From Thermodesulfobacteriota bacterium (GTDB lineage Bacteria; Desulfobacterota; WTBG01; CAIYCZ01; CAIRTM01): 35,769 nucleotides of DNA. A program made the position numbers and the translations under genes. The stretch lies in assembly GCA_028282925.1 (NCBI GenBank), contig JANQGV010000058.1:1-35769 (forward strand), written 5' to 3'. Below, piece after piece: positions 15,153 through 23,316 of the stretch; positions within the stretch are counted from its first letter, which is position 1; every line of letters starts with the position of its first letter. The notes under the pieces were generated by a model. That model saw only the letters and a list, made by a program, of their open reading frames with translations. It was not told where the DNA came from and ran no database searches.

Positions 15153-17789
15153 TTACCAGTTGAAAAGAGTCGACCACAAACCCGGCTCGGCTTTTACGGG
15201 CCCATGCCTGGTTGCGGTACCGTTCAGGTCAACGTCTTCCAGGAGATAGTAGTTCTGCTCCCCCCATGAACGTCCCCAGTCCACTAAACGATAGCGCGCA
15301 CCGGAAACGGAGTTTCCCCGTGCTGGTATTAAAGTCGTATTCACTTTCTCAAAGGGGCCGTCGGCGCTTTGTGACCGGTACATATTAAAGCCGGCATTGT
15401 CGATCTCGCTTGATGTCGTCCATTTCAGCACCGCATAAGGCCCAACCGCTTTCGCGCTGAAAGATGCCAGGGTGATCAGTGTCGGATCATCTGTTTCGGC
15501 CAACGTATAAATACCCAGCACCTGTACGTCGAAGGAAACAGTGTGATTTTCGGTATCAATGGCCAGGCCTCCCCCTGCCGGAACAGGATATACCGGATCC
15601 CAGCCCCTGGTCAAGTCATTAAAAACATACGGGCGCACGGCACCGGGGTGCGTTACTTCATCCGGATCATAGGGCAGCGTAATGCGGGCCGGGTTGTTGA
15701 ACAGCGTACGGTACGGACCGAAATACACCCGCGGACCGACACGCGGATAGGTTGTCATATCCGGCAGCGCCGTCCCCGGCTCAACGTCACGTTGCTCCCC
15801 GGCATAGGCCGTAAAATCAAACCAGGCGCCGATCTTGGGGTCTTCAGGGTCGTTAATGGTGGTGTATTCTATCTCCTTACACACAACTATTTCATCCGGG
15901 GTTGGTCCGGTTGTCGCGGTCGCTTCAGCAGGCACGGAACACATTTCCGGATAATACCCTTCCGGTTCGGCCGGGGCCGGGTCGGCCGGAACAAAAAGCT
16001 TAGCCCCGGCCCGGGGGCCGCTGCTGATTTCAACCGAACCTCCTGCAAGTTTACCGATCTGCCCCTCGGCCTCAATGGTAATACCAAGGTCCGGAAGGAC
16101 ACCGAAACGCTCAACTCCACCGCGAATGCGTTGCGCATAGCCGATAATCATTTCCTGGGCAACCTTGTCGAAACACTCCGTATAGACGATATGGATATCA
16201 TCGGGGTTTGAGCACTGCATGTTCGGAGGGCTGACCTCGGTCCAGACAACCTCGTCACTCGGCGTTGAGCTTTCACACCAGTCTACCCAGTACTTGTCGT
16301 TTTCAAGGTCTTCGTAGGAATTCATCGGCAACTTCTGCACATCGCGCTGGGCCAGTCCGTTATCGATACTGTCGATATACCAGTGCGAGAGGAGAAAAAT
16401 AGCCTCTTTACGCCCGTCTTCTTTCATGCGCTCAATATTTTCGCGCACATTCATAAACTCGGCTTCCGTTTCGCCCGGAATCGTATAATATTCCGATTGA
16501 AACATGGCATAGGAATAATAATTGTCTTTGCGCATATCGCCGCTCTTTCCGGGACGGGTCCATACCAGATTATAGGTATCCCCGAAAACATCTTCGGCAT
16601 AGCGCTTGAAGCTCAGGTAATTGTAGTAAGCGTTTTCAGGATAGACATCGTTGACCCATGGATGCGAAACCGCAAAAGCGCTGTCAAGGTCGGCGCTGGT
16701 ACCCGGCCAGGGGTTACCGTAGGTCACATAGGCCAGGGCAACTTCGTCGGTACCGGGATCAAGCCGCTCAAGGTGCTGCTGCAGGATTGTGCCCACCATG
16801 GTGTTGTATTCCGGTGTACGGCCGATCTGCTTGACCTGTTTGATATCAACCTCATCGAGTAGACCGTTCCTGCACAGTTCATAGTCCACCCAGTGCCGCG
16901 TCATGGAAATATTGGCGTAATCGTTATTATCGGTGGTTTCACGGGTCAACAGCATTTTCGTCAACCCCTCATCAGCCATATCCCGGGCCACATCCTCATG
17001 CCGCCGCGTCAGGTCGCCCGTGGCTTCATACATGCCGAAACGAATGTCCACCTTTTCACCGAAATATTCATGAAAATAGTCGGCCAGCTCCTCTTCCATT
17101 TGCACGGTGAACGGGTGCATACGGGCACCGTCGGCATACTCGGGGATGTCCAGCATGCGTACCGTGCGCCACCACGAAGCCATATCAAGCTCGTCCATGT
17201 CGGAAATGCCGTTGGGGAAATTGACGTAAGCGTCTTTACCCGTAGCCGGACTAATGGTCTTTTCTCCGATGATGACCATATCGGCCAGATGGTCGGTGCC
17301 GTCCCGGGAGTCAACCGTGTAAATCGCCCGCCCGCGCCCAAAGGTGATGGTGCTGGCCGGGTCGGCGTTCACCCCATCTGGAAAATCCGTCGCGGATACC
17401 GTCTTTGTCGCATCCAGGATACTGGTGTACGTACCGTCGCCGTTGTCCCAGTAAATGCCGTAAGCGTCATAAATAAACTCCCAGCCCGGCGTTTCAAACG
17501 CAAGCGCATGCGGGTAGACACCATGAAAAGAGCGGTAGGGGTACACCCCGTTAAAATCCTCTTCGCAGGGCACATCCTCGCCCGTGGCTTCAATACCCAC
17601 CCGGGAGCGATGGCCTATCTGGCTGTAGTAATTGAAGTCCATCCCGTCCGGGGTCCCCCAGTCGGTAACCAGCACACCCACCTTTTCATCGATGGGGACC
17701 GCCCCAAACGCGTAGTGCGAACCCATCGGCAACCCGATGAAAAAAACCACCAAAACCATAGTCATAATTGATACGAATACCTTTTGCAT
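15153..17789 (-). CDS. Large exported ferrochelatase-fold-like protein (paralogue 2)
   Basis: An 878-residue exported protein from the ATG at 17789, chosen for its GGAGGAG ribosome site and immediate signal peptide (residues 1-30); the frame is open 21 codons further. Domain order is as in paralogue 1. The chelatase-like core (~35-490) has VGVLVTDWGTPDG, TRETTDNNDYAN, QIGRTPEYN, YVTYGNPWPG, YNLVWTRPGKSG and LLSHWYIDSID. A ZU5-like segment follows (FGPYRTLFNNPARITLPYD, ~688-707). A C-terminal FN3-like module (~775-865) ends EDVDLNGTATRHGP. The position aligned with the ferrochelatase metal-ligand histidine is Tyr357, whereas paralogue 1 keeps a histidine. It is the first gene behind the enhancer array and candidate sigma-54 promoter. 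It could be a catalytic, binding or structural partner of paralogue 1; function unknown. Confidence 0.8.
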   Translation of the reverse strand: MQKVFVSIMTMVLVVFFIGLPMGSHYAFGAVPIDEKVGVLVTDWGTPDGMDFNYYSQIGHRSRVGIEATGEDVPCEEDFNGVYPYRSFHGVYPHALAFETPGWEFIYDAYGIYWDNGDGTYTSILDATKTVSATDFPDGVNADPASTITFGRGRAIYTVDSRDGTDHLADMVIIGEKTISPATGKDAYVNFPNGISDMDELDMASWWRTVRMLDIPEYADGARMHPFTVQMEEELADYFHEYFGEKVDIRFGMYEATGDLTRRHEDVARDMADEGLTKMLLTRETTDNNDYANISMTRHWVDYELCRNGLLDEVDIKQVKQIGRTPEYNTMVGTILQQHLERLDPGTDEVALAYVTYGNPWPGTSADLDSAFAVSHPWVNDVYPENAYYNYLSFKRYAEDVFGDTYNLVWTRPGKSGDMRKDNYYSYAMFQSEYYTIPGETEAEFMNVRENIERMKEDGRKEAIFLLSHWYIDSIDNGLAQRDVQKLPMNSYEDLENDKYWVDWCESSTPSDEVVWTEVSPPNMQCSNPDDIHIVYTECFDKVAQEMIIGYAQRIRGGVERFGVLPDLGITIEAEGQIGKLAGGSVEISSGPRAGAKLFVPADPAPAEPEGYYPEMCSVPAEATATTGPTPDEIVVCKEIEYTTINDPEDPKIGAWFDFTAYAGEQRDVEPGTALPDMTTYPRVGPRVYFGPYRTLFNNPARITLPYDPDEVTHPGAVRPYVFNDLTRGWDPVYPVPAGGGLAIDTENHTVSFDVQVLGIYTLAETDDPTLITLASFSAKAVGPYAVLKWTTSSEIDNAGFNMYRSQSADGPFEKVNTTLIPARGNSVSGARYRLVDWGRSWGEQNYYLLEDVDLNGTATRHGPVKAEPGLWSTLFNW

Positions 17790-17877
17790 TTCAACTCCTC
17801 CTTTACTCGTTTGTTGTAAACAGGGTTCATCTTCCAAACCCGGCATGCACACCGCCCGGTCCTCTGTGACTCATTAA

Positions 17878-17893
17878 TACAGTAACCGTGCCA
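17878..17893 (-). promoter_or_regulatory. Candidate sigma-54 promoter for the exported-paralogue genes
   Basis: On the minus strand TGGCACG (17893-17887), four bases, then CTGTA fits the -24 element perfectly and the -12 element (TTGCA) at three of five positions, with the correct spacing. Transcription would start near 17866, giving a ~76-base leader before the ATG at 17789. It is supported by the adjacent NtrC-type regulator gene and upstream palindromes. Nothing else is evident in the rest of the 17790-18099 gap. Confidence 0.55.
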
Positions 17894-17972
17894 GAACAAT
17901 TTTCAGGGCCGTTTTGTTTTTTAATGAATAAATTACGGATAGTTAGCAATGAAGACCTATCCTTGCCGGGCA

Positions 17973-17983
17973 GTCGGTACGAC
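17973..17983. promoter_or_regulatory. Possible extra enhancer half-sites
   Basis: GTCG-GTA-CGAC forms a small palindrome containing a TACGAC half-site, just promoter-proximal to the clear 17-bp palindrome at 17992. It is probably a weak fourth site of the array. Confidence 0.35.
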
Positions 17984-17991
17984 CGGACGAC

Positions 17992-18008
17992 TACGACACA
18001 ATGTCGTA
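17992..18008. promoter_or_regulatory. Upstream activator palindrome 1
   Basis: TACGACA-CAA-TGTCGTA is a perfect 7-3-7 palindrome about 110 bp upstream of the candidate sigma-54 promoter on the minus strand. It is the best copy of the array and the likely binding site of the Fis-type DNA-binding domain of the regulator encoded at 18100. Confidence 0.75.
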
Positions 18009-18060
18009 CAATGGACGCAGACATGTAATAACCTCTTAAAATTACAGGCAAAGTCCGGGC

Positions 18061-18077
18061 TGCGACATCCTGTCGTA
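18061..18077. promoter_or_regulatory. Upstream activator palindrome 2
   Basis: TGCGACA-TCC-TGTCGTA repeats the 7-3-7 pattern of site 1 with one substitution in the left arm. Its centre is 69 bp from the centre of site 1. Confidence 0.72.
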
Positions 18078-18081
18078 CCTG

Positions 18082-18098
18082 CCGGTCGATATGTCGTA
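18082..18098. promoter_or_regulatory. Upstream activator site 3 (half-site)
   Basis: A third TGTCGTA (18092-18098) has a degenerate left arm. Its centre is 21 bp, two helical turns, from site 2, so dimers on both would face the same way. It ends just outside the regulator's stop codon. Confidence 0.55.
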
Positions 18099-18099
18099 C

Positions 18100-19494
18100 T
18101 TAGGAAAGGCTATAGCTTCGGATTTTACGCTGGAGGGTTCTGACCGAAATAGCAAGAATCCGGGCGGCATGGGTACGGTTGCCGCCGGTCGAGGCCAGCA
18201 CGGCGCGGATATGGTCTTTTTCGAGCTGAGCCAGGGTCCGGTGGTGTGAAGCGGACGGACGGGAAGCGGTCGGCAACAAAGGTCCTGAGAAGTCCCGGGC
18301 CGTATCCAGTGTCAATTCAGTACCATCGGCCGCAAGAACCGCCTTGGCAATAATGCTTTCAAGCTCCCTGACATTACCGGGAAAGGCGTAACGCTCAAGG
18401 GCGTCGAGGAAATCGGCCGAGAGAGACCGGATGTCCTTGCTGTTTTGTACGGCATGCCGTCGCAAAAAGTGTTCCGCCAGCGGCAGGATATCATCCCGGC
18501 GTTCCCGAAGCGGCGGGATGCGCAGATGAAACATATTCAACCGGTAAAACAAATCCTCCCGGAACTGCTTCTTTTTGATCGCCTCATCCAGGCTGCGGTT
18601 TGTGGCTGCAATAAAACGCACATTAAATGTCTTCACGCGGGAACTGCCGAGCCGCATAAATTCACGCTCCTGGATGACCCGCAAAAATTTTGCCTGTAAT
18701 CCATACGCCAGCTCACCGATTTCATCAAGGAAAAGGGTCCCGCCCTCGGCGGCTTCAAGCAGTCCGGCCTTATCTGCCGATGCCCCGGTAAACGCCCCCT
18801 TCTCATGCCCGAAAAAACTGTCTTCAAACAGGTTCTGACTGAAGGCCGCCATGTTGACCGCCACAAAAGGCCCTCCGGCACGCGGGCTCAGCGAGTGTAT
18901 AATGCGCGCCAGCACCTCCTTGCCGGTCCCTGACTCCCCGCTGATAATCAGGCTGTAATCGGTCTCCGCCGCCGCTTCGGCCTGGTGAAAAATGCGGGCC
19001 ATAGCCGCATCGGCGGCAACCATGGGCGCAAAGGCCTGCGGATTACGCAGGTCGTCAAAGCGCTGCTGTTTTTGCAAAAGGGCGACCTCTCTCTTCAGGC
19101 TGTACTTTTCAAGCGCATTGTTCAAAACCAGCGGCAGTTTCTCGCTGTCCAGCGGCTTCAACAGGTAGTCGTAGGCCCCGTATTGCACGGCCCGCACCGC
19201 GGAAGAGACCTCATCAACCGCGGTAACGATGATACACTCCATAAGGGGAAATTCGGCTTTAATCTGCTGCAGCAATTCCATCCCGCCGAGATGAGGCATC
19301 ACCAGATCGATGAGTGCAACGGCAAAGCTGCCGTTTCGTATTACTTCCATAACCTCACGGCTGTCGGAAACAAGCACCGGAGCGGGAAAGCCGGCACTGA
19401 TAAGGGTTGCCTCCATGATTGAAAGCAGACTGCGGTCGTCATCAACAATAATAATCGGCGTTTTACGCACCGTACTGTTTTCAACAGATGCCAT
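18100..19494 (-). CDS. NtrC-family sigma-54-dependent response regulator
   Basis: A 464-residue enhancer-binding activator. The receiver domain (~12-125) has VDDD and phospho-acceptor D63. The AAA+ domain (~160-390) has Walker A GESGTGKE (186-193), the sigma-54-contacting GAFTGA loop (233-238), Walker B in TLFLDEIG, and the arginine region FREDLFYRLN. The C-terminal Fis-type helix-turn-helix includes NRTHAARILAISVRTLQRKI. All parts needed for activation are intact. AGAGGG lies 9 bases before the start. It is 11 bp downstream of the sensor kinase gene, its probable partner. The palindrome array starts immediately after its stop codon and leads into the two exported-protein genes, its probable targets. 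Confidence 0.94.
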   Translation of the reverse strand: MASVENSTVRKTPIIIVDDDRSLLSIMEATLISAGFPAPVLVSDSREVMEVIRNGSFAVALIDLVMPHLGGMELLQQIKAEFPLMECIIVTAVDEVSSAVRAVQYGAYDYLLKPLDSEKLPLVLNNALEKYSLKREVALLQKQQRFDDLRNPQAFAPMVAADAAMARIFHQAEAAAETDYSLIISGESGTGKEVLARIIHSLSPRAGGPFVAVNMAAFSQNLFEDSFFGHEKGAFTGASADKAGLLEAAEGGTLFLDEIGELAYGLQAKFLRVIQEREFMRLGSSRVKTFNVRFIAATNRSLDEAIKKKQFREDLFYRLNMFHLRIPPLRERRDDILPLAEHFLRRHAVQNSKDIRSLSADFLDALERYAFPGNVRELESIIAKAVLAADGTELTLDTARDFSGPLLPTASRPSASHHRTLAQLEKDHIRAVLASTGGNRTHAARILAISVRTLQRKIRSYSLS

Positions 19495-19505
19495 ATTACA
19501 GCCCT

Positions 19506-21200
19506 CTACGTATTCACAACAGCCGGAAACGACACGATAAATGTTGTCCCGGTATCCTGATCACTGACAAAACTGATGTGCCCGTCATGCTGCTGCACAA
19601 GGTTATAGGCGATCGAAAGCCCCAGGCCGGTTCCGCCCTCGGCCTGTTTGCTTGTTAAAAAAGGATCGAATATTTTATCCTTAAGCTCCGGTGCAATCCC
19701 GGGTCCGTTATCGGCTATTTCAACCCTGACCAGATGCGCTTCCCGGTCGTACCCGGAAGCAATGCTGATAATGCCTGCCCCATGAGGAACAGCCTCAATG
19801 GCGTTGATGATAATATTTAAGAATATCTGTTCTATGTTTTGTGCATTGGCAAGTATGGACGGCAGTCCGTCTCCCCGAACCTGTTTCAGCTCAACCCCGG
19901 CCTTACTGATGGTGGTCTGGGAAAGCTTCAGTGCATTTTCAATGGCGATATCAACATCAACAAGCTCTTTAGACTCGGTGTCGGATTTTCTGGCAAAACT
20001 CTTGAGACCCTTAACAATATTTTCAACCCGCCGGGCGGCAAAATCAACATCCGTAAGCAACTGGTCGAACTTCTCTTCGATATAGCTGTAGGGCAACCCG
20101 CCGTATGTCGCCTGCGGATTACCGGCCTCCGCCTGCTTCAGGGCGGGCTTCATATCGTGCCATACTTTCTGGTTAAGGGTATTATGCATTTTAATCATAT
20201 TGATGGGATTGTTGATCTCGTGTGCAATGCCGGCGACCAGGGTACCCAGCGACGCCATCTTGGCCGCCTGAATCAACTGCTCCTGCTGCTGCCTGTTTTT
20301 TTCCTCCATCTGACGGCGCCGCGTAATGTTGCGCACGGAGCAAACGCTCCCGATGACCTCGCCGAGATTATCCCGCAGAATAGTAATGTTCAGCTCTACG
20401 GGGTAGACGGTTCCATCCTTTTTGACTTGCTCCGATTCGTAATCTTTAATATTGCCTTCGGCAAACAATTTTTCAATCATGGGATGTCCCGTCCCAACGG
20501 TCGCCGGATTGGGGGTTATTTCCACCACATGCTTTCCCTGCAACTCACGTTCCGTGTATCCCGACATCGCATAGAAGGTACGGTTGGCGCGTATAATAAG
20601 CCCCTTTGCATCGGTGACGAAAATTCCGTCCCCGGTGGTTTCAAACACATTTTCGAGAAACTCTTTTGATTCACGCACTTCGCGTTCACTGTCGAGAATC
20701 TGCCGGTTGGCATTCTGCAGCTCTTCGGTCCTGACCTTAACCAGTTCATCCAGATGGTCGCGATGCAGCATCAGCTCATGCTCGGCCCGCTTGCGTTCCG
20801 CCACCTCCTCATTGAGTTCCAGATTGACCTTCTGGAGAACCAACCCCACATCCCGCAGCCGTCCGACGATGCCGCCGGTAAATGTGGTGGCAATCAAACC
20901 CGCTAAAAAAAACGGTCCGGTAACCTGCAGACGCTCAATCCAGTTTTCACCCACGAGCTCATACATACAAATGTTCACGGGCGTGCTCACAAGCCCGGCA
21001 ACAATCCCGGCACGGCAGCCATAGACCCGGGCAATCACGATGACCGGTACAAACACAATGATTGAGCTGCCGAATCCATATAAAAAATACAGCAGGAGAA
21101 AGCCCAGGACATAAATAACGATGGAGGCCAGTGTAAAAAAAAGATATTGTCGGCGATTAACGCTGTTCATCAGAACGCACCACAGAGAAGCCGGGCGCAT
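19506..21200 (-). CDS. Membrane PAS sensor histidine kinase
   Basis: A 564-residue kinase. The N-terminal membrane block (~residues 20-118) has about four hydrophobic helices and little extracytoplasmic sequence. A coiled coil (~120-180) follows, then a PAS domain (~180-295, with GDGIFVTDAKGLIIRANRTF and the PAC end VCSVRNITRRR). The phospho-acceptor His327 is in GIAHEINNP. An ATPase domain of the NtrB-like type has NIIINAIEA, DNGPGIA and GTGLGLSI. It sits directly upstream of the NtrC-type regulator gene and is its probable kinase. The signal is unknown; it may be sensed within the membrane. The start is uncertain: a second ATG at 21170 begins MNSVNRRQY, and neither has a clear ribosome site. 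Confidence 0.9.
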   Translation of the reverse strand: MRPASLWCVLMNSVNRRQYLFFTLASIVIYVLGFLLLYFLYGFGSSIIVFVPVIVIARVYGCRAGIVAGLVSTPVNICMYELVGENWIERLQVTGPFFLAGLIATTFTGGIVGRLRDVGLVLQKVNLELNEEVAERKRAEHELMLHRDHLDELVKVRTEELQNANRQILDSEREVRESKEFLENVFETTGDGIFVTDAKGLIIRANRTFYAMSGYTERELQGKHVVEITPNPATVGTGHPMIEKLFAEGNIKDYESEQVKKDGTVYPVELNITILRDNLGEVIGSVCSVRNITRRRQMEEKNRQQQEQLIQAAKMASLGTLVAGIAHEINNPINMIKMHNTLNQKVWHDMKPALKQAEAGNPQATYGGLPYSYIEEKFDQLLTDVDFAARRVENIVKGLKSFARKSDTESKELVDVDIAIENALKLSQTTISKAGVELKQVRGDGLPSILANAQNIEQIFLNIIINAIEAVPHGAGIISIASGYDREAHLVRVEIADNGPGIAPELKDKIFDPFLTSKQAEGGTGLGLSIAYNLVQQHDGHISFVSDQDTGTTFIVSFPAVVNT

Positions 21201-21457
21201 ACTGCGCCTGTTTACTGTTTTTTTCGACCTTTTACCCTTCCAGGCCGACCCTCTGCATGCCTATACCATACAGCATACACATAATCACGGAATAGACCCG
21301 GTATCCTGACAAGACTCTGTCTGGGGTGTGTAAAGTATAGGTGTGCTGCGGTTGCAGGTCAATAAAAAACACTGCCGTGAAGGACAGATCACGACCGCCA
21401 TAGCCGAAACAAACATCCCGATTACATACACATACAGCACAACAGCGAACCGGCAGG

Positions 21458-21796
21458 CTATTCTTCCGCAGAGCATGTGACATCACTGAACACCCGCATC
21501 GGATTTCCACCCCGGATTTTTGCAATATCCTCTTCCCCGTAGCCGCGCCGGACCGGCTCTCCGGTAATGGCCCCGATCTCGCTTACATCACGGCAGCCCG
21601 AAATACCGGCGACTCCATCAAAGTCGGAGCCGATACCCGCGTAATCAATACCGGTGATTGACACAATATGGGCGATGTGGTCCGCAACATCCGCCACAGT
21701 CGGCAGTCGATCCGGAAACAGAGTATTTTCCGGCGCAACATAGGCGGTATAGAACGTTATTGCGAAACAAAAAAGCAGAACTGTTTTATTCTCCAC
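21458..21796 (-). pseudogene. Internally deleted membrane dipeptidase (peptidase family M19) remnant
   Basis: A 112-codon frame starting with GTG. It begins with a short hydrophobic, signal-like segment (TVLLFCFAITFYTAYVA). Within ~30 residues it moves into the C-terminal end of an M19 (renal dipeptidase-like) enzyme: ADHIAHIVSITGIDYAGIG, SDFDGVAG, DVSEIG, then RRGYGEEDIAKIRGGNPMRVF. Whole enzymes of this family are about 320-400 residues, so the metal-binding HxD and most of the barrel are missing. It looks like an in-frame deletion joining the start of an exported protein to the last quarter of the enzyme. It follows the tetraheme lipoprotein gene by 32 bp. It is unlikely to be active. Confidence 0.7.
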
Positions 21797-21828
21797 TCCA
21801 GCTATACCCCTGTATTAAAAAAACATAC

Positions 21829-23295
21829 CTAGCCATTGTGATCGACAAAGCCCTTGTCTGTTTCAAAATCAAAGGCCGGATCTCGTGTCTCGGTATGGCA
21901 CTTGATACAGGTTTCAAAAGTAATAGCCCCGGAAGGCTTTGCACCGTTTTCCACGTGCTCCCCTCCCGGCCCATGGCACATCTCACACTGCACCCCGGCC
22001 AGCTCAGGCGTAAGGTCCGGCCGCTCAAACCCTCCCAGATACCCCAGACCCGTCACATGGCAGTCGACACATTCGGGATTATAGTCCTGATACACTTCCG
22101 CAAGGGAATCAAGCGCCCGGGCGTGCGGCGTATTCCGCCAGGAGTCGGCATAGTCGCCGTGACAGGACTCGCATGAGCCGCCCCCGGCATAGTAACCGCC
22201 TTCCGCGGGCTCCTGCTGCGGTATGTCGAACAGTTCGTCCTTGTAGCCTTCCAGGCTTTTGTAATATCTCTCAAAAAGCTCCCGAACATCCGTATCTTCT
22301 TCAATGTCTGCATCCAGCGTTATCAGCTCCCCATCGGTGGAAATAATTTTTTTATTCGTGTCCAACGTGAGTCTTATGTTCCCGATGTTCTCCCCAAAGT
22401 AACCGGCCTTAACTATGGCGACGCCGTTTACCCGCAACGGCACCGATATTTCATCTATGCCGTGCCCCGCAATAATAACATCAATACCTTCAACCGTTTT
22501 GGCGAGTGTTTTTGCCTCGCCCAGCCCGACGTTTGCAGCAACCACAACAACATCAACTTCTGCGCGAAGGCGTGCAACGTGCGCCTGGAGCATTTCAGTT
22601 TCATCCGTCACAGACAGGTCGGAAGCAGTGGTATTGTCTGCTTCAATAATATCATCTGTATATTTTTTTGCTGCTACACCGGTAACTCCGACGGTCAGAC
22701 CGTCAAAGGTAACAATATGAGACGGAGCGGCAATGGTTTTCTGCGAATCTGCATAAACAATATTCGCACTGACAACGGGCACGTCATGGGCGCGGGCCGT
22801 TTTAATGATGTAGTCGGCGCCGAAAACAAAATCATTGTCGCCGAGATTGAGCGCATCATAGCCCATAGCACCCATCGACTCTATTGTCAGATCGGCTTTA
22901 AGCTGCTCCTGCAGCCCCGCATTTGAAAAAACATTGCCTGCATCAACAACAAGAATGTTTTTCGCCTGTTCCCGTATGCTCTTAATGTATCCTGCGCGCC
23001 TGGTGAGCCCACCTACCACTTCTGCGCTGCAGCCGCAGAGGTCAATGCTCCCAAGGGTATCGCCGGTATACAGAATGGTCAGCGTATTTTTTGATGAAAC
23101 AGTGCAACCCGATATCACCAAAACCATACAGCACAGCATAACCGTAAAAAAACCCGTCGCCGAGTTGCCCATAGTTGACGTGCGCACCCGTACCCCTTCG
23201 CCGCCCATGTAGTCTCGCTCAAGGTCCTCACGCATGGCTTGCACACCTCTTGTTCTTGTGCTGAGATTTACCACAATCATTTTATCGCGCTTCAT
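21829..23295 (-). CDS. UshA-like metallophosphatase lipoprotein fused to a tetraheme c-type domain, with foreign N-terminal extension
   Basis: The frame from the ATG at 23295 (AGAGGTGG ribosome site, 5-base spacing) encodes 488 residues. Residues 1-~38 resemble the start of an aldehyde:ferredoxin oxidoreductase. A lipoprotein signal follows (Met42, hydrophobic core, ISG-C with lipid Cys64). The natural start of the lipoprotein is probably Met42 at 23172, which now lacks its own ribosome site. Residues ~70-320 form a 5'-nucleotidase-type metallophosphatase with LCGCSAEVVGGLTRRAGYI. Catalytic positions look altered (GDTLG, DAGN, GDNDF, AANVG, GHGID), as in UshA-like relatives rather than true nucleotidases. 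Four haem sites follow: CESCH, CVDCH, CEMCH, CIKCH (375, 409, 437, 463). It is probably periplasmic and membrane-anchored; electron-transfer partner unknown. Confidence 0.82.
   Translation of the reverse strand: MKRDKMIVVNLSTRTRGVQAMREDLERDYMGGEGVRVRTSTMGNSATGFFTVMLCCMVLVISGCTVSSKNTLTILYTGDTLGSIDLCGCSAEVVGGLTRRAGYIKSIREQAKNILVVDAGNVFSNAGLQEQLKADLTIESMGAMGYDALNLGDNDFVFGADYIIKTARAHDVPVVSANIVYADSQKTIAAPSHIVTFDGLTVGVTGVAAKKYTDDIIEADNTTASDLSVTDETEMLQAHVARLRAEVDVVVVAANVGLGEAKTLAKTVEGIDVIIAGHGIDEISVPLRVNGVAIVKAGYFGENIGNIRLTLDTNKKIISTDGELITLDADIEEDTDVRELFERYYKSLEGYKDELFDIPQQEPAEGGYYAGGGSCESCHGDYADSWRNTPHARALDSLAEVYQDYNPECVDCHVTGLGYLGGFERPDLTPELAGVQCEMCHGPGGEHVENGAKPSGAITFETCIKCHTETRDPAFDFETDKGFVDHNG
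23173..23295 (-). pseudogene. N-terminal fragment of an aldehyde:ferredoxin oxidoreductase gene
   Basis: The 41 codons before the lipoprotein Met include MIVVNLSTRTRG, then REDLERDYMGGEGVRV. This matches the start of tungsten aldehyde:ferredoxin oxidoreductases, where an I-x-VNL(S/T)T strand is followed by E-x-L-x-x-x-(Y/W)-GG-(R/E)-G. The remaining ~560 residues are absent. Context supports the origin: a 2[4Fe-4S] ferredoxin gene ends 22 bp upstream and an FAD oxidoreductase precedes it, partners typical of such loci. The frame passes directly into the lipoprotein without a stop. Confidence 0.6.
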
Positions 23296-23316
23296 TCTCA
23301 CCACCTCTTTCCCTTT

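Noticed and set aside
16893-17771. 292-codon plus-strand frame
   Set aside because: Antisense to the 878-residue paralogue; composition is histidine/glycine-rich in the way of mirror frames, with no recognisable domain.
21232-21525. 97-codon minus-strand frame between the sensor kinase and the dipeptidase remnant
   Set aside because: Cys/Val-rich with no ribosome site; overlaps the M19 remnant in another frame.
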